Below are positions 8,875-18,574 of a stretch of 64,000 nucleotides of DNA, piece by piece. Under the pieces are notes generated by a model. It was not told the origin of the DNA. It saw nothing but the letters and a program-made list of their open reading frames with translations, and searched no databases. This DNA comes from Alistipes sp. (GTDB lineage Bacteria > Bacteroidota > Bacteroidia > Bacteroidales > Rikenellaceae): the NCBI GenBank assembly GCA_017531305.1, contig JAFXLG010000013.1, forward strand, positions 35,711 to 99,710, read 5' to 3'. How positions within the stretch are numbered: position 1 is the stretch's first letter; the number at the start of each line of letters is the position of its first letter. A program made the translations under genes and the position numbers.

Positions 8875-10689
8875 ATGAAATCTAAAATCATGTTTCTTGT
8901 AGCACTCCTTTTCTGTGTTGCATCGTATGCGCAGCCTCGTGCTGAGTATCCTCGTCCTCAGTTTGAGCGTGAGGCATGGGTTAACCTTAATGGTGAGTGG
9001 AGTTTTACACTTGATCTGTCGAAGTCGGGTCAGAATCGCGATTTCTATAACAGCAAGGGTTTCGAAGGTAAGATCACCGTGCCATTTGCTCCAGAGAGTA
9101 AGCTCTCAGGTATCGGTCATACCGATTTCATCAACAGCGTATGGTATCAGCGCAATATCCAGATCCCAGCAGAGTGGAGTGGAAAGAACATCAAGCTTAA
9201 CTTCGGCGCAGTATATTATACTTCGGAGTATTATATTGACGGCAAGTTTGTAGGTCGTCACTATGGTGGCTCAGACTCTTTCTCATTTGATATCACTGAG
9301 TTTGTAGCCGATGGTAAGGAGCACTCGTTGGTGGTGCATGCCGAGAGCGATGTTCGTTCGGGTCAACAGCCAGCTGGTAAGCAATCTTCTATCTACAACT
9401 CACATGGTTGTTTCTATACTCGTACTACAGGTATCTGGCAGACCGTATGGATGGAGGCTGTAGATGCATGTGCGTTGGAGAGAGTTCATGTCTTGACAGA
9501 TATCGATCAGAGCCAGGTGGTTGTTACTCCTACATTCTATAACTACATGGCAGGTAACAAGTTTGTTGTTTCGGTTAAGGACGGCGAGAAGCTCGTTTCG
9601 AAGGTGGAGGTTGCTGCTGCGCAGGGTTTACCAGTAGTAGTACCTATCAAGAAGGCTAAGCTCTGGTCTCCAGAGTCGCCATTCCTCTATGACGTGGAGT
9701 ATGAGGTATTATCGGCTGACGGTAAGGTGCTGGATAAGGTGGATGCGTATGTTGGTATGCGTAAGATCCATATCGAGGGCAATAAAATTTTGTTGAACAA
9801 CAAGCCATATTATCAGCGTCTGGTATTGGATCAGGGCTTCTATCCTGATGGCGTTTGGACAGCTCCAAGCGATGAGGCGTTGAAGAACGATATCTTGATG
9901 TCTAAGGCGGCAGGATTCAACGGCGCACGTCTGCACCAGAAGGTATTCGAGGAGCGTTTCTACTATTGGGCAGATAAGCTCGGTTATATCGTATGGGGCG
10001 AGATGGCTTCATGGGGTAAGAGTGCAGCTTCTGTTACTGCAGCCCGTAATTTCATCTCAGAATGGACCAATATCATGGTGCGTGACCGTAACCACCCAGC
10101 TCTTTTGGTTTGGACTCCATTCAACGAGGAGTGGTCAACTCCAGGCAATGAGGCAGGTCGTTTCTACACAGATGTTTACAACCTGACACGTCAGTTGGAT
10201 CCATCACGTCCTGTGAATACTATCAGCGGTGGTTTGTATGCCCCATCAGATTTCTGTACTACCCACAGCTATCAGCAGGATGGTGCGAAGTTACATAAGC
10301 AGCTCTTCGATGGCGAAAAGTTCTATCAGCCACAAGGTCCAAAGGCTGAGAATGCGCCACGAGCTATGCGTTTTCTCGTATATGACGGAAAGGTGCCTTA
10401 TATCATCGATGAGTTCGGCGGTATCAAGTGTGCCGAGACTACTCCTGGTGGTGGCTCATGGGGCTATGGTGATGCTGCCAAGACCAAGGAGGATTTCTAC
10501 AAGCGTTTGGAATCTCAGGTGAAGGCTATTACCGATCATTCGGATAAAATATGCGGATTCTGCTATACTCAGCTCACAGATGTGGAGCAGGAGCAGAACG
10601 GAGTTTATTACTACAACCGCGAGAATAAGTTTGATATGAAGCGTATCCGCGAGATCTTCCAGATGAAGGCTCAGGGATACGACCAGTAA
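8875..10689 (+). CDS. Secreted glycoside hydrolase family 2 protein (beta-galactosidase/glucuronidase-like), copy 1
   Basis: A 604-residue protein with a signal peptide ending at ASYAQ (residue 19). It has the GH2 order: N-terminal jelly-roll sugar-binding domain (PRAEYPRPQFEREAWVNLNGEW), Ig-like domain, then the TIM barrel. The predicted acid/base is E418 (PFNEEW) and the nucleophile E513 (DEFGG). It is short compared with LacZ and is close to the 600-residue Bacteroidota GH2 enzymes annotated as beta-galactosidases. The neighbouring galM and galK genes favour a beta-galactoside substrate, but this is inference. It is paralogous to the next gene, with almost identical N-terminal motifs. Confidence 0.92.
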   Translation: MKSKIMFLVALLFCVASYAQPRAEYPRPQFEREAWVNLNGEWSFTLDLSKSGQNRDFYNSKGFEGKITVPFAPESKLSGIGHTDFINSVWYQRNIQIPAEWSGKNIKLNFGAVYYTSEYYIDGKFVGRHYGGSDSFSFDITEFVADGKEHSLVVHAESDVRSGQQPAGKQSSIYNSHGCFYTRTTGIWQTVWMEAVDACALERVHVLTDIDQSQVVVTPTFYNYMAGNKFVVSVKDGEKLVSKVEVAAAQGLPVVVPIKKAKLWSPESPFLYDVEYEVLSADGKVLDKVDAYVGMRKIHIEGNKILLNNKPYYQRLVLDQGFYPDGVWTAPSDEALKNDILMSKAAGFNGARLHQKVFEERFYYWADKLGYIVWGEMASWGKSAASVTAARNFISEWTNIMVRDRNHPALLVWTPFNEEWSTPGNEAGRFYTDVYNLTRQLDPSRPVNTISGGLYAPSDFCTTHSYQQDGAKLHKQLFDGEKFYQPQGPKAENAPRAMRFLVYDGKVPYIIDEFGGIKCAETTPGGGSWGYGDAAKTKEDFYKRLESQVKAITDHSDKICGFCYTQLTDVEQEQNGVYYYNRENKFDMKRIREIFQMKAQGYDQ

Positions 10690-10702
10690 AGAGATTCTGC
10701 AC

Positions 10703-10732
10703 AACCTGTCGGAGCGTGAGCTACGGCAGGTT
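10703..10732 (+). promoter_or_regulatory. Intercistronic hairpin between the two GH2 genes
   Basis: AACCTGTCG (10703-10711) pairs with CGGCAGGTT (10724-10732) with one G-U pair. It is followed by TTGTGTGG rather than a T-run, so it may be a processing or stability hairpin rather than a full terminator. Confidence 0.4.
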
Positions 10733-10777
10733 TGTGTGGTAAAAATAGGGCGTAAAGAAAATTAAATTATAAAGAAG

Positions 10778-12628
10778 ATGAAAAAGGTTTTATTACTATT
10801 TGTTGCTGCAGTTTTCTCTTTCGCAGCGTTTGCACAGTTGCCACGAGCAGAGTATCCTCGTCCTCAGTTTGAGCGTGAGGCTTGGGTTAATCTCAATGGT
10901 GAGTGGACTTATACTTTAGACTTGGTTAAGACAGGTTGGGAGCGTGGCTTGATGAAGAGCGAGGGCTTTGATTCTAAGATCATCGTGCCATTTGCACCAG
11001 AGAGTAAACTCTCAGGCGTTGAGCATAAGGAGTTTATCTCCTGTATCTGGTATCAGCGTCAGATCGAGATTCCTGCCGAGTGGAGTGGCAAGGATGTGGT
11101 TTTGAACTTCGGTGCGGTATATTATGAGTCTGAGGTATATATCGATGGTAAGTTCGTAGATCGTCATTTTGGTGGCTCGGATTCATTCTCGGTAGATATC
11201 ACTAAGTTTGTAGAGGCTGGTAAGAAGCACTCATTGGTGGTAAGTGCGCAGAGCGATTTGCGTGGAGGACGTCAGGGTGCAGGTAAGCAGTCTTTGCGTC
11301 ACGATCCTTTTGAGTGTATGTACACTCGTACTACAGGTATCTGGCAGACAGTGTGGATGGAGGCAGTGGCTCCTACAGCTTTGAAGCGTGTGAAGATCAC
11401 TCCTGATGTAGATCGCAGTCAGGTGGCTATGGAGTTTACTATGTATCGTAATGCTGCTGGCAATACTTTGACAATTAATGTGTTGGATGGTAAGAAGGTG
11501 GTTGCTACAGAGACTGCAGCTGTTGCTTCGGGCTCTATCACTACATTGCCAATCAAGAAGGCTAAACTTTGGTCTCCAGAGTCTCCATTCCTCTACGATG
11601 TAGAGTTTGTGTTGAAGAATCGCGAGGGCGAGGTTATCGATCATGTTAAGTCATATTTCGGTATGCGTAAGATCCATACCGAGGGTAACAAGATCTATTT
11701 GAACAACGAGCCATATTATCAGCGTTTGGTATTGGATCAGGGCTTCTATCCAGACGGTATCTGGACTGCTCCAAGCGATGCTGCGTTGAAGAAGGATATC
11801 GAGCTTTCGATGGCTGCAGGTTTCAATGGCGCACGTCTGCACCAGAAGGTATTTGAGGAGCGTTTCCACTATTGGGCAGACAAGTTGGGTTATTTGACTT
11901 GGGGTGAGGCTCCAAGCTGGGGCTTCGATGCTAACCATGTGGAGTCGGCTCGTAACTTTATCGCAGAGTGGCGTAACGTAGTGGTGCGTGATATGAATCA
12001 CCCATCTATCGTAACATGGACTCCATTCAATGAGCAGTTCTGGCCAGATGAGACTCAGTTCCCACGTTTCCAGGCTGATATCTATACTATTACCAAGCAG
12101 TTGGATCCTTCACGCCCAATCAATACCGTGAGTGGTGGTGTGCAGACTTTGACAGATATCTGGACTGAGCATCACTATGAGCAGAACCCAGAGCGTCTGA
12201 AGGAGATTATCTTCAACAATGGCGATATGTTCGTTCGCGCTCCAGATGTGCAGTCACGCGTGCGCGGCAACATCGGTTTCAATCGTGGTATTTTGAACTC
12301 TCCATTTACATTCCCTAAGTATGAGGGCGATATCCCTTATATCTTGGATGAGTTTGGTGGTATCAAGTGTATGGAGGCTAACCCTGCCAAGGATGGTGCT
12401 TGGGGTTATGGCGATGCTGCTCAGACCAAGGAGGATTTCTACAAGCGTTTGGAGGCTCAGGTGAAGGTTTTGATCGACATGAGCGACAAGATGTGGGGAT
12501 ACTGCTATACTCAGCTTACAGACGTTATGCAGGAGCAGAATGGTATCTACTATTTCGATCGTGGTAGCAAGTACGACATGGAACGCGTACGCAAGATCTT
12601 CCAGATGCCATTGCCAGAGGGCAAATAA
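10778..12628 (+). CDS. Secreted glycoside hydrolase family 2 protein, copy 2
   Basis: A 616-residue paralogue of the preceding gene, with a signal peptide ending near residue 19 (FAAFAQ). The domain order is the same; the predicted acid/base is E419 (PFNEQF) and the nucleophile E525 (DEFGG). It has a longer segment before the nucleophile strand (MFVRAPDVQSRVRGNIGFN region) than copy 1, and the loop after the acid/base also differs, which may change substrate selectivity. The 88-bp gap to copy 1 and 36-bp gap to galM suggest a shared transcript. Confidence 0.92.
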   Translation: MKKVLLLFVAAVFSFAAFAQLPRAEYPRPQFEREAWVNLNGEWTYTLDLVKTGWERGLMKSEGFDSKIIVPFAPESKLSGVEHKEFISCIWYQRQIEIPAEWSGKDVVLNFGAVYYESEVYIDGKFVDRHFGGSDSFSVDITKFVEAGKKHSLVVSAQSDLRGGRQGAGKQSLRHDPFECMYTRTTGIWQTVWMEAVAPTALKRVKITPDVDRSQVAMEFTMYRNAAGNTLTINVLDGKKVVATETAAVASGSITTLPIKKAKLWSPESPFLYDVEFVLKNREGEVIDHVKSYFGMRKIHTEGNKIYLNNEPYYQRLVLDQGFYPDGIWTAPSDAALKKDIELSMAAGFNGARLHQKVFEERFHYWADKLGYLTWGEAPSWGFDANHVESARNFIAEWRNVVVRDMNHPSIVTWTPFNEQFWPDETQFPRFQADIYTITKQLDPSRPINTVSGGVQTLTDIWTEHHYEQNPERLKEIIFNNGDMFVRAPDVQSRVRGNIGFNRGILNSPFTFPKYEGDIPYILDEFGGIKCMEANPAKDGAWGYGDAAQTKEDFYKRLEAQVKVLIDMSDKMWGYCYTQLTDVMQEQNGIYYFDRGSKYDMERVRKIFQMPLPEGK

Positions 12629-12664
12629 AAGTGAGTAGTAAGGAAAATTATAAAATGAAGTGTT

Positions 12665-13801
12665 ATGAGAAAGTTTTTTGGAGTATTGGCAGCAGCTGTA
12701 ATGATGGTTGGTTGCTGTGGCAATAAATGCGAGGAGGGTGGTTTGCAGTTGATGAAGGCTGAGAACTTCCAGACTACGGTAGATGGTAAGAAGGTTGATC
12801 TTTATACCTTGACAAATGGTACTATTACAATGCAGGTTACCAACTTCGGTGGTCGTGTAGTATCGTTGTGGACTCCCGATCGCGAGGGTAAGATGGCAGA
12901 TATCGTGTTGGGTTATGAGAATATTGACCGCTATGTGAACAATACAGGCGAGCGTTTCTTGGGTGCCAACGTAGGTCGTGTTGCTAATCGTATCGGTAAG
13001 GGTAAGTTTACGCTTAATGGCAAAGATTATCAGGTGACTTGCAATAGCAACGGTCAGATGTTGCATGGTGGTGCCAAGGGTATCGATATGCTTGTATGGG
13101 ATGTCGTGGAGGTTAAGCCAGATGCTATGGTAATGAAGGTTAGAGTACCAGATGGCATGGATGGCTTCCCAGGTAACTTGGATATCACTATGACATATAA
13201 GTTGACTGCTGAGAATGAGTTTGTAGTGACTTATGCAGCTAAGACTGATGCTCCTACATTGGTTAACCTTTCACACCACTCATTCTTCAACCTCAAGGGT
13301 GAGGCAGGTGGTACTATCACCGATCATGAGCTTACTATCAAGGCTGATCGCATCACTCCTACCGATGTGGATTTGATCCCAACAGGCGAGATTATCCCTG
13401 TGGAGGGTACTCCATTTGATTTCCGTAAGCCACACACTATCGGCGAGCGTATCGAGGCAGATCACGAACAACTCAAGAATGGTAAGGGTTACGACTTGAA
13501 TTGGGTTTTGGAGCGCGAGGATGATGGTCAGGTGCTCAACATCTGTACACTTTATGAGCCAACATCGGGTCGTGCTATGGATGTTGCTACAGATCAGGTG
13601 GCTATTCAGTTCTATAGCGGTAACTTCTTCGATGGCACATACAACGGTAAGTATGGTAAGCCTTTGAAGTTCCGCGAGTCGGTAGCGTTGGAGACTCAGA
13701 AGCATCCAGATGCTATTAACCACGATGGTTTCCCTTCGACTGTGCTGAACCCAGGCGAGACATACAACCACGTATGTATCTATAAGTTCTATACTAAGTA
13801 A
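12665..13801 (+). CDS. galM: Aldose 1-epimerase (mutarotase), predicted lipoprotein
   Basis: A 378-residue GalM-family protein that interconverts alpha and beta anomers of galactose or glucose. The N-terminus is a lipoprotein signal with the lipobox MVGC (C17). Family motifs visible: NFGGRVVSLWTPDREG, GRVANRIGKGKF, LHGGAKGID, the catalytic-His region NLSHHSFFNL, and the C-terminal ALETQKHPDAIN block with the catalytic Glu. Being exported and next to two secreted GH2 enzymes, it probably acts on the sugar released by them in the periplasm, before phosphorylation by the galactokinase encoded downstream. Confidence 0.93.
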   Translation: MRKFFGVLAAAVMMVGCCGNKCEEGGLQLMKAENFQTTVDGKKVDLYTLTNGTITMQVTNFGGRVVSLWTPDREGKMADIVLGYENIDRYVNNTGERFLGANVGRVANRIGKGKFTLNGKDYQVTCNSNGQMLHGGAKGIDMLVWDVVEVKPDAMVMKVRVPDGMDGFPGNLDITMTYKLTAENEFVVTYAAKTDAPTLVNLSHHSFFNLKGEAGGTITDHELTIKADRITPTDVDLIPTGEIIPVEGTPFDFRKPHTIGERIEADHEQLKNGKGYDLNWVLEREDDGQVLNICTLYEPTSGRAMDVATDQVAIQFYSGNFFDGTYNGKYGKPLKFRESVALETQKHPDAINHDGFPSTVLNPGETYNHVCIYKFYTK

Positions 13802-13813
13802 ACAACCTAAAGA

Positions 13814-15808
13814 ATGAAAAAAATTATATTGATTGCCCTTGTGGCATTGATGGGCTTCACCGCTTCGGCTCAGAATCGTTGGTCGATCCAGCCTGATGGA
13901 AAGACTATCCGTATGGAGGTCAAGCAGGGTAACTACCCTCACAACGATCATGTCGAGATGAGTGGTAAGATGATGGCTACGGTACTCTATTGGGGTGTTG
14001 ACGAGAATGCCAAGTTTGTGTTGGATCGCTCGCTCGTGTTTCCAATGTTGCGCCGTATTCCAAATAATACCCACGCCAGCTTGATGCTTCGCCAGAAGCT
14101 GGATGTTGTAGCACAACTCAGAATCAACAACAATAACAATCTGAAGTTCACTACCCGCTATGTCGAACTCAATGGCGCGATGACAGTGGTGGAGGATCAT
14201 AAGGGCGGTAACTATGGCTTGGAGATCACTCGTACAATCTTCCCAACCATGGAGCGTCCTATGATGTGTGAGCATTATGTTGTGCGCAATAGCGGTACTG
14301 TGGATATGGCGTTGCAGGTGCCAGATCTTCAGCAGTCATTCCTGACAGATCCAGAGAAGGGCGTCAAGGGCTCATATAAAGTATCTACTCATGTAGAGGG
14401 TGCTGGTGTCTATAAGCTCAAGCCAGGCGATCAGATCGAGTTCGATCTGGTTATTCAGGCTGGTCTGAAGGATGAGAAGTTTGCGGCAGTTGACGTGAAG
14501 GCTGCATTGGCTGAGCGTAAGGCATTCATTGACCACATGGATGAGAATCTGGTGTTGGATACTCCAGACGATGTGATAGATACCGAGTTCCGCTTTGCTA
14601 AGATTCGTGCTTCGGAGTCTATCTGTAAGACAAAGGGCGGTTATATGCACGCTCCAGGTGGCGAGAGCTATTATGCTGCTATCTGGGCAAACGATCAGGC
14701 AGAGTATGTAAACCCATTCTTCCCATTCACAGGTTATGCGGTGGGTAATGAGTCTGCCTTGAACTCATATATGCACTTCGCTCGCTTTATGAATGATGAG
14801 TGGAAGCCTATCCCAAGCTCTATCATTGCCGAGGGTGATGATATCTGGAATGGTGCAGGTGACCGCGGTGACGCAGCCATGATCGCTTATGGAGCTTCTC
14901 GTTATGCTTTGACACGTGCCGATAAGGACGAGGCTAAGCAGTTGTGGCCACTTATCGAGTGGTGTTTGGAGTATAGTCGCCGCCAAATGAATGAGCATGG
15001 TGTAGTGAAGTCTGATCGTGATGAGTTGGAGGGTCGTTTCCCATCGGGTCCAGCCAATCTTTGTACCTCAACTCTCTATTACGATGCGTTGATTTCATCG
15101 GCATATCTTAGTCGCGAGTTGGGTATGTCGAGCAAGGTATATGCCGATTTGATGAAGCGTGCTAAGGCTATGCATGCAGCCATCGAGTCGTACTTCGGAG
15201 CAAACGTAAAGGGTTATGAGACATATCGTTACTATGAGGGTAATGATATTCTTCGCGCATGGATCTGTATGCCTTTGTGTGTAGGAATCTATGACCGCGC
15301 TGAGGAGACCGTAAACGCTATGTTTAAGTCAGATCTCTACACTAAGGATGGTTTGTTGACAGCTCAGAATAGCGAGACTTTCTGGGATCGCTCGACTCTC
15401 TATGCTTTCCGTGGTGGATATGCCGCTGGTTTCCCTGATTTCATGACTGAGGAACTTTCATATTACTCTAATCGCCGTTTGTTGGGTGATCACGTGCCAT
15501 ATCCTATCGAGGCATGGCCAGAGGGTAGCCAGCGTCACCTCTCTGCAGAGAGTGGACTCTATTGCCGTATCATCACAGAGGGTATGTTTGGTATCCGCCC
15601 AACAGGAATGCGCTCGTTTGAGCTTAAGCCAGAGATCCCTACAGATTGGGAGTATGCTTCGCTTAAGAATGTGCGTGCCTTTGGTGGTAACTTTGATGTT
15701 GACGTAAAGCGCGTTGGCGGAAAATTGCAGGTAGTAGTGAAGGAGCAGGGAGGTAAGACCCAGACCTTTAACGTAAAGCAGGGCAAGGTAATTAATGTAA
15801 AGCTTTAA
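13814..15808 (+). CDS. Secreted six-hairpin glycosidase-superfamily protein
   Basis: A 664-residue protein with a signal peptide (cleavage near TASAQ, residue 20). Residues about 20-230 form a beta-rich domain. From about residue 245 the helical repeats with segments such as ESYYAAIWANDQAEYVNPFFPFTGY, NGAGDRGDAAMIAYGASRY, and PYPIEAWPEGSQRHLSAESGLYCRI are typical of (alpha/alpha)6 barrels. The C-terminal part is a small beta domain. I cannot assign a CAZy family: it shares fold features with GH78- and GH127-like barrels but lacks motifs I can name with confidence. It starts 12 bp after galM, so co-transcription with the galactose genes is likely. Confidence 0.75.
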   Translation: MKKIILIALVALMGFTASAQNRWSIQPDGKTIRMEVKQGNYPHNDHVEMSGKMMATVLYWGVDENAKFVLDRSLVFPMLRRIPNNTHASLMLRQKLDVVAQLRINNNNNLKFTTRYVELNGAMTVVEDHKGGNYGLEITRTIFPTMERPMMCEHYVVRNSGTVDMALQVPDLQQSFLTDPEKGVKGSYKVSTHVEGAGVYKLKPGDQIEFDLVIQAGLKDEKFAAVDVKAALAERKAFIDHMDENLVLDTPDDVIDTEFRFAKIRASESICKTKGGYMHAPGGESYYAAIWANDQAEYVNPFFPFTGYAVGNESALNSYMHFARFMNDEWKPIPSSIIAEGDDIWNGAGDRGDAAMIAYGASRYALTRADKDEAKQLWPLIEWCLEYSRRQMNEHGVVKSDRDELEGRFPSGPANLCTSTLYYDALISSAYLSRELGMSSKVYADLMKRAKAMHAAIESYFGANVKGYETYRYYEGNDILRAWICMPLCVGIYDRAEETVNAMFKSDLYTKDGLLTAQNSETFWDRSTLYAFRGGYAAGFPDFMTEELSYYSNRRLLGDHVPYPIEAWPEGSQRHLSAESGLYCRIITEGMFGIRPTGMRSFELKPEIPTDWEYASLKNVRAFGGNFDVDVKRVGGKLQVVVKEQGGKTQTFNVKQGKVINVKL

Positions 15809-15857
15809 TAGAAAATTCTATCAATCTAATAATAACTAACTAAACAATTTTAAAACT

Positions 15858-17003
15858 ATGGACATTCAATTGATCAGAGAGAAATTTGCAGAGAAGTTTG
15901 GCACAACAGGTGAACTTTATACTTCTCCAGGTCGCATCAACCTTATCGGTGAGCATACAGACTACAATGGCGGTTTCGTATTCCCAGGTGCTATCGACAA
16001 GGGCTTGGTAGCTGAGATTAAGCCTAACGGTACAGATAAGATCCGCGCATATTCAGTAGATTTGAAGGAGTATGCTATCTTCGGTTTGAACGAGGAGGAT
16101 AAGCCAGAGCAGTCTTGGGCATGCTACATCTTCGGTGTTGCTCGCGAGATTCAGAAGCGCGGTTTCAAGGTAGAGGGTTTCGATACAGCATTTGGAGGTG
16201 ATGTGCCTCTCGGAGCAGGTCTTTCATCATCGGCTGCTTTGGAGTCAACATTCGCTTTTGCGTTGAACCATATCTACAACGGTGATAAGATTGGTAAGTT
16301 TGAGTTGGCTCGCATCGGTCAGTCAACAGAGCACAACTACTGCGGTGTTAAGTGCGGTATTATGGACCAGTTCGCTTCAGTACACGGTAAGAAGGGTAAC
16401 TTGATGCGTTTGGACTGCCTCTCTTCTGAGTTCGAGTACTTCCCATTCGATCCTGAGAAGTATGGCTACCGTTTGGTATTGGTTGATTCTGTTGTTAAGC
16501 ACGAGTTGGTAGGTTCTCCATACAACAAACGCCGTGAGTCTTGTGAGCGCGTTGCTGCTAAGCTTGGTCAGGAGACTTTGCGTGGTGCTACAATGGAGCA
16601 GTTGGATGCTATCAAGGGTCAGATTACAGCTGAGGATTATATGCGTGCTCGCTACGTTATCGGCGAGGAGAAGCGTGTGCTTGACGTATGTGCTGCTCTG
16701 GAGGCTGGCGACTTGGAGACTGTTGGTGAGCGTATGTATGAGACTCACTGGGGTATGTCTAAGGATTATGAGGTTAGCTGTGAGGAGCTCGACTTGTTGG
16801 CAACAGTTGCTAAGGAGTGTGGCGTAACAGGTTCTCGTATCATGGGCGGTGGCTTCGGTGGTTGCACAATCAACATGGTTAAGGCTGATTTGTATGACAA
16901 CTTCATCGCAACAGCTAAGGAGAAGTTCGCTGCAGCTTATGGTCATGAGCCTAAGATCTATGACGTTGTTATCTCTGATGGCGCACGTAAGTTGGAGATC
17001 TAA
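15858..17003 (+). CDS. galK: Galactokinase
   Basis: A 381-residue GHMP kinase that phosphorylates galactose at C1 with ATP. The galactokinase signature GRINLIGEHTDYNGG is at about residues 25-39, the ATP-binding loop GAGLSSSAALE near residue 119, and the third GHMP motif GGGFGGC near the C-terminus (residues about 330-336). There is no signal peptide, so it is cytoplasmic. No galT or galE gene is visible in the window, so the Leloir pathway must be completed elsewhere. A hairpin follows the gene, before the two esterases. Confidence 0.96.
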   Translation: MDIQLIREKFAEKFGTTGELYTSPGRINLIGEHTDYNGGFVFPGAIDKGLVAEIKPNGTDKIRAYSVDLKEYAIFGLNEEDKPEQSWACYIFGVAREIQKRGFKVEGFDTAFGGDVPLGAGLSSSAALESTFAFALNHIYNGDKIGKFELARIGQSTEHNYCGVKCGIMDQFASVHGKKGNLMRLDCLSSEFEYFPFDPEKYGYRLVLVDSVVKHELVGSPYNKRRESCERVAAKLGQETLRGATMEQLDAIKGQITAEDYMRARYVIGEEKRVLDVCAALEAGDLETVGERMYETHWGMSKDYEVSCEELDLLATVAKECGVTGSRIMGGGFGGCTINMVKADLYDNFIATAKEKFAAAYGHEPKIYDVVISDGARKLEI

Positions 17004-17027
17004 TATCTCTTAGAAAAGAGTTTTTAT

Positions 17028-17068
17028 GGTAACCGATTGCCCGCAGGGGCATTCGGTTGCCTTGTTTT
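17028..17068 (+). terminator. Terminator (possibly partial) after galK
   Basis: GGTAACCGA-TTGCCC (17028-17042) and GGGCA-TTCGGTTGCC (17047-17061) pair around a GCAG loop with one internal mismatch, followed by TTGTTTT. No -7 box follows, so the two downstream esterases may depend on read-through. Confidence 0.65.
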
Positions 17069-17093
17069 ACGATAAAGAGGATTAATACATCGG

Positions 17094-18554
17094 ATGAAAC
17101 GACTGATATTATTACTTCTGGCGATTGGAGTCTGCTGTTCGGCTACGGCAAAGGTTGTTTTGCCAAAAGTGCTGGGCAGTAATATGGTTCTGCAACAGAG
17201 TACTGAGATTGAACTCTGGGGTAAGGCGGAGGCTATGAAGCGAGTTACGGTGGAGCTATCGTGGATGAAGTCTAAAATCAAGACACAAGCCGACTCCAAT
17301 GGTGATTGGTCAGTGAAGGTGCAGACCCCCAAAGGATCTTTTGATAAACATACGATTACGTTCTCAGATGGCGAGCAGGTGCGATTGGAGAATGTGATGG
17401 TAGGAGATGTTTGGGTGTGTGCAGGTCAGAGTAATATGGAGATGACGGTCCGCGGTTTTGATAGTCAGCCTGTGGAGAATTCGCTCGATTATATTCTTCA
17501 GGCGGGTAAGATGGCAGACCACATCCGTATGTTTGATGTGATGAATCATCGCTCCTATCAGCAGGAACTGTGGGATTGCGTTGGCGGAGAGTGGCAGCAG
17601 GCATCTTCCGAGAGTGTGGCTTCGACCTCGGCTACGGCATATTTCTTTGCCTACAATCTCGCCGAGCAGATGCCATATCCGATAGGTATCATAACCGCCG
17701 ATTGGGGCGGTTCTCGCGTGGAGTCGTGGATGCCGATGAAGGCGCTGGAGGATATTCTGACAAAAGAGCAGATCGAGCACAAGCATACGTTACATTATAT
17801 TAAGCCTACAGATCTCTATTGTGGCATGATTGCTCCTATTAAAAGGTTTAAGGCGCGAGGTTTTATATGGTATCAGGGTGAAGCAAATCTTGGTTATCAG
17901 AGTTTGGATTATCTGGGCGACATAGACCATTATGATATAATGCTCAAGCGCATGGTGGAGCAATGGCGCGAGGATTGGGGCGATAAGGAGAGTGAGATGC
18001 CTTTCTATTATGTGATGATTGCTCCGTTCTACTATTGTAATACGTTTAAGGATACCACTTTGCCTCTGTTTATCGAGTGTCAGCAACGTGCATTAAGCAT
18101 TATTCCCAATAGCGGCATGGCTTCTACTACCGATCTTGGTGAGGCGACATGTATTCATCCTGCCAAAAAGTTCGAGGTGGGACAACGCTTGGCTGCTTTG
18201 GCTCTGGCGCAGACCTATGGCTTCAAAGGCTATGAGCCTAATGCTCCAATGTATGAATCACATGTGGTCAAGGATGGCAAGATTGAGGTTAAGATGAAGA
18301 ACGCTCCCGAAGGTCTTGTACCAAGATATGGCACTCAGGTGACAGGATTCAGAATCGCTGGCGGGGATCGAGTATTCCATGAGGCTCAGGCAACGATAAA
18401 GGGCGGCGTGGTTACCGTTTGGAGTGATCAGGTCAAGGAGCCTGTGGCGGTACGTTATTGTTTTCATAATGTGCCCGATGGGGGTAATCTGAAGAGTATG
18501 TATGGATTGCCTGCCATACCGTTTAGGACAGATAGATGGAACGATATAAAATAA
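17094..18554 (+). CDS. Sialate O-acetylesterase-like SGNH hydrolase, copy 1
   Basis: A 486-residue secreted protein (signal peptide ending near residue 19, ATAK). The N-terminal beta domain begins with VVLPKVLGSNMVLQQ; the catalytic Ser is S113 in GQSNMEM, and the Asp/His pair is D347 and H355 in the TTDLGEATCIHP segment. Families of this type remove O-acetyl groups from sialic acids or from xylan side chains. In this galactose-oriented cluster, deacetylation of host mucin glycans is plausible but unproven. It is the upstream member of a tandem pair. Confidence 0.88.
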   Translation: MKRLILLLLAIGVCCSATAKVVLPKVLGSNMVLQQSTEIELWGKAEAMKRVTVELSWMKSKIKTQADSNGDWSVKVQTPKGSFDKHTITFSDGEQVRLENVMVGDVWVCAGQSNMEMTVRGFDSQPVENSLDYILQAGKMADHIRMFDVMNHRSYQQELWDCVGGEWQQASSESVASTSATAYFFAYNLAEQMPYPIGIITADWGGSRVESWMPMKALEDILTKEQIEHKHTLHYIKPTDLYCGMIAPIKRFKARGFIWYQGEANLGYQSLDYLGDIDHYDIMLKRMVEQWREDWGDKESEMPFYYVMIAPFYYCNTFKDTTLPLFIECQQRALSIIPNSGMASTTDLGEATCIHPAKKFEVGQRLAALALAQTYGFKGYEPNAPMYESHVVKDGKIEVKMKNAPEGLVPRYGTQVTGFRIAGGDRVFHEAQATIKGGVVTVWSDQVKEPVAVRYCFHNVPDGGNLKSMYGLPAIPFRTDRWNDIK

Positions 18555-18574
18555 CCTGATAAATTTTAATTAAG

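Noticed and set aside
13280-14275. Long minus-strand open frame opposite galM and the six-hairpin glycosidase gene
   Set aside because: Its translation is rich in His, Thr and Leu with no domain-like pattern, and both plus-strand genes are clearly real; it is a codon-bias shadow. Similar shadows opposite the GH2, V-ATPase and groL genes were also dropped.
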